From the NCBI RefSeq assembly GCF_000346465.2, contig NC_034012.1, positions 14,574,373 through 14,638,372 on the forward strand: a DNA stretch of 64,000 nucleotides, in the 5' to 3' direction. The notes below the pieces were generated by a model. It searched no databases. It was not told the DNA's origin and saw only the letters and a list, made by a program, of their open reading frames with translations. The stretch is from Prunus persica (Eukaryota > Streptophyta > Magnoliopsida > Rosales > Rosaceae). Positions 59,651-64,000 of the stretch are shown one piece after another; the stretch's first letter is position 1, and every line of letters starts with the position of its first letter. A program made the position numbers and the translations under genes.

Positions 59651-60141
59651 TCGAGGCGGATCCTATCACGTTTCTTCTTCCTCCTTTCGCATTTATGGTG
59701 AGCCAACTTCAACAACAAGTTACTTTTTAGTCATATGGGACTTTCAAGTTCCACTTACCTAAAATCCCATCTTGAAATACCTCATCCAAACACACTCTAA
59801 AAGAACTTTTGAACAAATCACGTGTTGCTAGCAAAATAAAAGGTCTCTTCGCATCCCATTGTGTTCTTGCACTTGTGATGTAAATGTTGAGATGACAAGT
59901 CAGTAAGGTATTCGGACAAAAAAGGAAAAATTCAGTAAGGTCCAATTGACCTCAATCAATGAGGGAGGCTGGAAGTTAGGGGGGAGGACGGCCGTGGGAC
60001 AATCCTGATCCATAGGGATGGGCTCTGCCTCTGCGGGTCTAGTTTCTCGAAACCACATTAATTTTTTTAGCTGATGCTTGCTTTGCTTCTATTTTGATGA
60101 CAAGTCAGCGGGCCATGTATTGCAAGGAAGCAAGGGAGTAT

Positions 60142-60148
60142 TATAAAT
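60142..60148 (+). promoter_or_regulatory. TATA box of ADS-C
   Basis: TATAAAT at 60142-60148, in a block nearly identical to that of ADS-B. About 74 bp lie between it and the first ATG. Confidence 0.75.
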
Positions 60149-60221
60149 AGTCTCTACAATGGCCTTTTTTAGGCCAAACTGAGATCATCAGACTTATATA
60201 TACATATACATATATAATATA

Positions 60222-63200
60222 GTGATGGGTTTCTCTGTGGTTGTGTTTTTGGCTTTGCATTGCCTTTGTATATTTGCGCCCTTCCACTTCAATTGGCCTG
60301 CATTTTGGGTGGCCATCACTTTGTACGTTGCGACGGGTTTAGGAATCACACTGAGTTACCATAGAAGTCTTGCACACAGAAGTTTGAGGCTTCCAAAATG
60401 GCTCGAGTACTTCTTCGCCTATTGTGGCGTTTTATCACTTCAGGTGTGTGTGTGCATATATAATTGGTAAAGCCTTTTGTGTTTAAAAGCATAGAAAACT
60501 CCATAACTTTAAGATCTATTTTCAAATTCGTTAAAGAATTACTCATAATTTATAAACTTTGATCCTCATCCTCATACATTAGAGTAGTTAAAATATCACA
60601 TTGTCAAAAGACAAAACTTAAGCTAACGCAGTGGTTGTGGCCCTCCCCTCTCCCGCCTGCTTGTCACCTAGGATAGAAATTCTAGGGTATTTCTTTCCTC
60701 CAAATATTATTTATTAAAAACAAAAAACAAAAAAAAAAAAAAAAAAACAGAACTTAGTAACGGAACATGTATAAAAAAATTATTTATTTCATGTTATGTA
60801 TACACTAGCCTCTCTGCACGCGCTTCTGCGCATGCGAGAGGTTTTTTTTAAAAAAAATTTAAATTTATTTTAGAATTAAAAAAGATAATGGATATTTGTG
60901 TTCCATAAAAATAGGATCCATTATCTGAATTTTCTTTTAATTTTAATTTTTTTAATACGAAAAATTGTGAATTTACCATATTATCCTCATTTAATTAATA
61001 ATTTCAATTCTTAATATTTGCATTAACCAAGGGCATTTTCTGGTATTTTGAATGTTTCACCATTCTCTTTTGCTTTATATATATAGATAATCTCGGTCAT
61101 ATCTATAACTTCCAGTGTATTATTCTATATGCCTACTATCTATGATAATGCACTTAATCAACTGATAAAATGAAAAAAATGTATATACCAAGGATTTGTT
61201 GGTGTTTTGGACTTTCAGGGTAGCCCGATTGAATGGGTGAGTACCCACCGGTATCATCATCAGTTTACTGACACAAAGAAGGACCCTCACAGCCCTATCC
61301 AGAGTTTATGGTTTAGTCACATGGGTTGGATGCTTGATGGCCGTCGTCGTCAGCTTGAAAAAGAGGTAAAACGTACACACAATCTCTCCCCTCTCTCATT
61401 CTCCTTACACTTAAAATAATGTCATTAATATATCATACAAGTTAACTTTTGCTTTCAAGTTTAAAAAAATAATTGACGTTTAAAAAAAAATTAATAAGAT
61501 GGTAAGAAAGTTGTGAAATTTTTTTGGATAAATTGAATACATTTAATAGGGGTAAATTTGGAAAGTAAAAGTTAACTTATATAATATATTACAGGCCCGA
61601 TCTCTTGGATCACAGTAGTTCAAGAGATTGTGATCACTCACCGTTGGATATTAATCCAATGATTTATAAAAGTTTCGTAAAAGGAGTACAAGAGTGAGTG
61701 AACCGTTGAATTTATATCTAACGGTGAGTGACTACAAATCTCTTGGACCCATGTAGTCCAAGAGATCAGGACTGTAATATATTAGTGACAACGTTTTAAG
61801 TGTAAGGAGAATGATACATGTCAAGCAAAAAAAGGAGACGGTCCAAAGGAGAAAGTTAGAGAGAAGGTTGCTAGCATTCCCCTTTTTAGATATTCCCTTA
61901 AAAATGATTTCTGCAAAAAGTCACTTGATTATGAAACTATTTGACTACTCAATTAAATAGTTGTTATTATAGCTTTTTTTTTAAGCACAGTATTCGTCTA
62001 TTATATTGATCCCAACTAGATGCCTTTATAATTTTCAATTTGCATGATTTTTTGCAAAGATAATTTATGAATGAAAACTTGAAAAATAAACTGGTTAAAT
62101 AGTTGAAAAAAATTGGTACCATAATAGGTGTCCCAATACAAAGAGACTACATATGTACTTATTTTATTTACTTTTTAAATGAGAAATTTACAGCTTGGCG
62201 GACTGAAGAACGTTGAAGATTTAAGGAAACAACCCTTCTATGAGTTTCTTCTTCGTACTAACCTTCTACATTCAATTGCTCTTGGAGGTGTACTATATGC
62301 TGTGGGTGGATTTCCCTTCTTGGTTTGGGGAGTGGTGAGATCGCTTACTCGTTAGTTTACCTTATTCTCCCAAATGATTACTCTCTATTAATAACTGCTT
62401 GACTTGACCATTTTTATTCGTAGTGTTATATGTTGGAGAATATGATTTTCCACATTAGAAACTTCATCAAATAAAACACAAAATATAATGACTGATTTCA
62501 CTACTAAAATTCCATATATGCCGAATATATAGATGGTTAAGTTGAAGACAGCATCAATACTTGTAGTAGTGGGCCGCAGATTCGTCCTTCTAGAATCTTA
62601 TTATGGTATCAGAGCGAGCCGGTTTATTAAGCCCAATTGAACCCAAATCAAACAAAAACCCCAAATTTAACCCTGAAATTGAAACTCGAATTCAAGAAGA
62701 AAAAAAAATGACTAATATGGAATTAGTTGCATGTGTGGCTCACTAAAAAGTGGTCCTACGTAAAAAGTAGTGTTGAAAACTATGACATCCTTGTTCATCT
62801 AAACAAGTCCTAAATCTAAAAATCATGTTTAACTTCTCCATCCAAACATGTCCTAAATTTGAATTCCTTACAATTTCAGGGGGTGAGGACAACATTTTTA
62901 CACCACGCCACTTTTCTAGTAAATTCAGTTGGCCACATGTGGGGAAACAAAGCATGGAACACCGGTGATATGTCCACGAACAATTGGTATATCACATCTA
63001 TTCCCCACTTTGCTATATTTCATCATTACTAAATGTAAAATTGGGATACTAACATATTTTATGTACATGATATATTTTTAATAATTTAGGTGGCTGGCAA
63101 TTATTGTGTTTGGAGAAGGCTGGCATAACAACCACCATGCTTTTGAATACTCAGCTCGACATGGGCTGAAATGGTGGCAAATTGATTTTACTTGGTACAC

Positions 63201-63309
63201 AATAAGATTTCTTCAAGCTATTGGACTGGCAACAGATGTCAAGGTCCCGACTGAAATTCAAAAGCAACGAAAAGCTACAAATGGTAGAATCATGGCTGCT
63301 CTAAATTAG
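60222..63309 (+). CDS. ADS: ADS-type acyl desaturase, copy C (short N-terminus)
   Basis: Exons 60222-60443, 61219-61365, 62194-62334, 62880-62986 and 63090-63309 join in frame to 278 residues. HRSLAH, HRYHH and HNNHH boxes and the FLHHAT histidine are all kept. Compared with A and B, about 24 residues are missing at the start: the leader runs CAGA..ATATAGTGATGGG straight into [10 protein letters not shown] deletion of roughly 70 bp has fused the original start region to the first membrane segment. The ATG at 60222 is the natural start now. The enzyme core is complete, so activity is possible, but loss of the cytosolic N-terminus may affect folding. Introns hold a Helitron, a MITE and an LTR fragment. 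Confidence 0.85.
60805..61087 (-). mobile_element. Non-autonomous Helitron in ADS-C intron 1 (283 bp)
   Basis: Read on the minus strand it starts TCTATATATATAAAGC and ends with a GCATGCGCAGAAGCGCGTGC hairpin, GAGAGG and CTAG. It lies exactly between A (60804) and T (61088). TC start, hairpin, CTAG end and A|T target are the Helitron signature. Confidence 0.85.
61592..61774. mobile_element. 183-bp MITE in ADS-C intron 2
   Basis: The ends CAGGCCCGATCTCTTGGAT and the complement of CAGTCCTGATCTCTTGGAC are flanked by TAATATATTA on both sides (61582-61591 and 61775-61784). It has the same length and family as 35793-35975, but a different intron and target, so the two inserted independently. Confidence 0.92.
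62421..62700 (+). mobile_element. LTR fragment with primer-binding site in ADS-C intron 3
   Basis: TGTTATATGTTGGAGAATATG at about 62421 looks like an LTR start, and TGGTATCAGAGCGAGCC at about 62614 is an initiator-Met tRNA primer site. The text then ends in a short A-rich stretch near 62700. It resembles a truncated Copia or TRIM element. Confidence 0.6.
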
Positions 63310-64000
63310 GCATTGATTAAGATTTATTCTGCTATGTATGTCATGGATAACTAGCTTCAAATCCTGTATACATTTGTCTAGTATTTCTTTGGCTTCTAAA
63401 ATAATCACTTATATTCGCACTACAGAATAATCAAAAGTCATTTCTCTGGGCTTAATTTCTACAACAAAAAGACGGAAACTATCTACAAACTATTTTATTC
63501 AATTTTGAAGGATGCCTTGAAAATTATGTTTTTTTTTTATTTTTTTATATTGGATTAATCATTTTATTAGTCCCTGAACTTAGATTCGATTTGCATTTGA
63601 GTACCTCAATTTCCAAAATAGTTCCTGTGGTCCTTTAACTTTACTTTCTTAGGACAAATGGTCCTACCGTCAATTTTGTTAACTTTTTTAGTTAAATACA
63701 AAGACAAAATGATATTTTTATATTAAAACAAAAAAAATAAATAAAACTCAATTATTTGCATGAGTTCAGATTTTCTCTCCTTTTTCTCCGTCCCACGCTC
63801 TGTCCCTTGCTCAAAATTTTGACACCTGTTCAATTATTTAAAACTCAATTAAACAAAACTTAATAGTGTTAACTTTTAAACTAACTCTGTTATATCCGAA
63901 TAATATAATAATAAAATAAAATATTGTCAAACGGATCTTCTTCTTCGGACCACTGCTTTGCTGTGTCTCTTCATCCACTCCCATTGCCATTTCACAGCTT
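63310..64000. other. ADS-C 3' flank and spacer
   Basis: The first ~130 bases match the 3' flanks of copies A and B. Beyond 63540 the text (TAGTCCCTGAACTTAGATTC..GTTCCTGTGGTCC) is a common plant spacer repeat. No gene seen before the window ends. Confidence 0.6.

Larger units (their letters stand above)
54190..59700 (+). mobile_element. Probable large non-autonomous LTR element (LARD-like), interrupted
   Basis: The stretch reads without protein-coding domains but with text I know from long plant LTR derivatives: AACGAAGAAGTTATGGTCAA near 54335, a CT-rich leader (54415-54470), TACTCAGGCTCAG near 55360, and two adjacent diverged 3'-type blocks at 58370-58810 and 59195-59650. Both blocks carry TCCACTCAC, TTTTG.GCCCCC.AG.CAGTAG and TGTCGA..TTTCG. 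The boundaries are not fixed and no target duplication was seen. It is interrupted by a Cassandra LTR piece and a probable organelle insertion. Confidence 0.4.

Overview
The window is plant nuclear DNA from a eudicot. It has intron-containing genes with GT..AG introns, AT-rich introns and spacers, and dense plant transposons (L1 LINE, Copia, Cassandra, MULE, PIF/Harbinger, hAT and Helitron pieces). The gene families and repeat types fit a woody dicot, possibly Rosaceae. That guess comes from recalled repeat families and was not tested by a search.

Layout. 0.7-6.2 kb: a decayed L1-type LINE carrying a piece of an LTR-like repeat. 6.2-10.3 kb: no gene seen. 10.3-18.0 kb: a nested transposon whose boundaries can be read to the base. 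A 6.9-kb short-LTR Copia-type element, with 5-bp target duplication GAGTT, sits in the first five bases of a ~750-bp long-TIR MULE-like element, which has its own 9-bp duplication CTCAAAATG. The retroelement carries fragments of at least three unrelated host genes (HMA metal-binding protein, fructose-bisphosphate aldolase, CYP98A-type P450) and an intact antisense coiled-coil ORF. 18.4-24.7 kb: a complete nine-exon GDPD-like (SHV3-type) GPI-anchored cell-surface protein gene. 26.5-28.6 kb: a complete four-exon exopolygalacturonase-type GH28 gene. 29.9-34.1 kb: a full-length PIF/Harbinger element with TTA target duplications, both genes broken.

34.6-63.3 kb is a tandem cluster of plant ADS-type acyl-lipid/acyl-CoA desaturases. 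Copy A (34.6-37.2) looks intact. Copy B (42.0-46.5) has lost exons 2-3 and one conserved His and is a pseudogene. Copy C (60.2-63.3) keeps every His box but lacks about 24 N-terminal residues. A gene-less relic of the shared 5' flank lies at 52.9-53.4 kb. The cluster is full of small transposons: two 183-bp siblings of one MITE family in different introns of A and C, a 572-bp hAT-like MITE upstream of B whose empty site survives upstream of C, and a 283-bp Helitron in C intron 1. Larger insertions between B and C are an antisense Copia remnant, a broken Copia with an internal 541-bp duplication, and a probable large non-autonomous LTR element at 54-59.7 kb holding a Cassandra (5S-like) LTR and a probable mitochondrial DNA insertion.

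How it works together: GDPDL and polygalacturonase both act at the cell wall or surface, but nothing shows that they are linked functionally. The desaturases form one locus shaped by duplication followed by decay through transposon insertion. The candidate for a little-described system is the gene-fragment-capturing short-LTR element at 10.34-17.21 kb.
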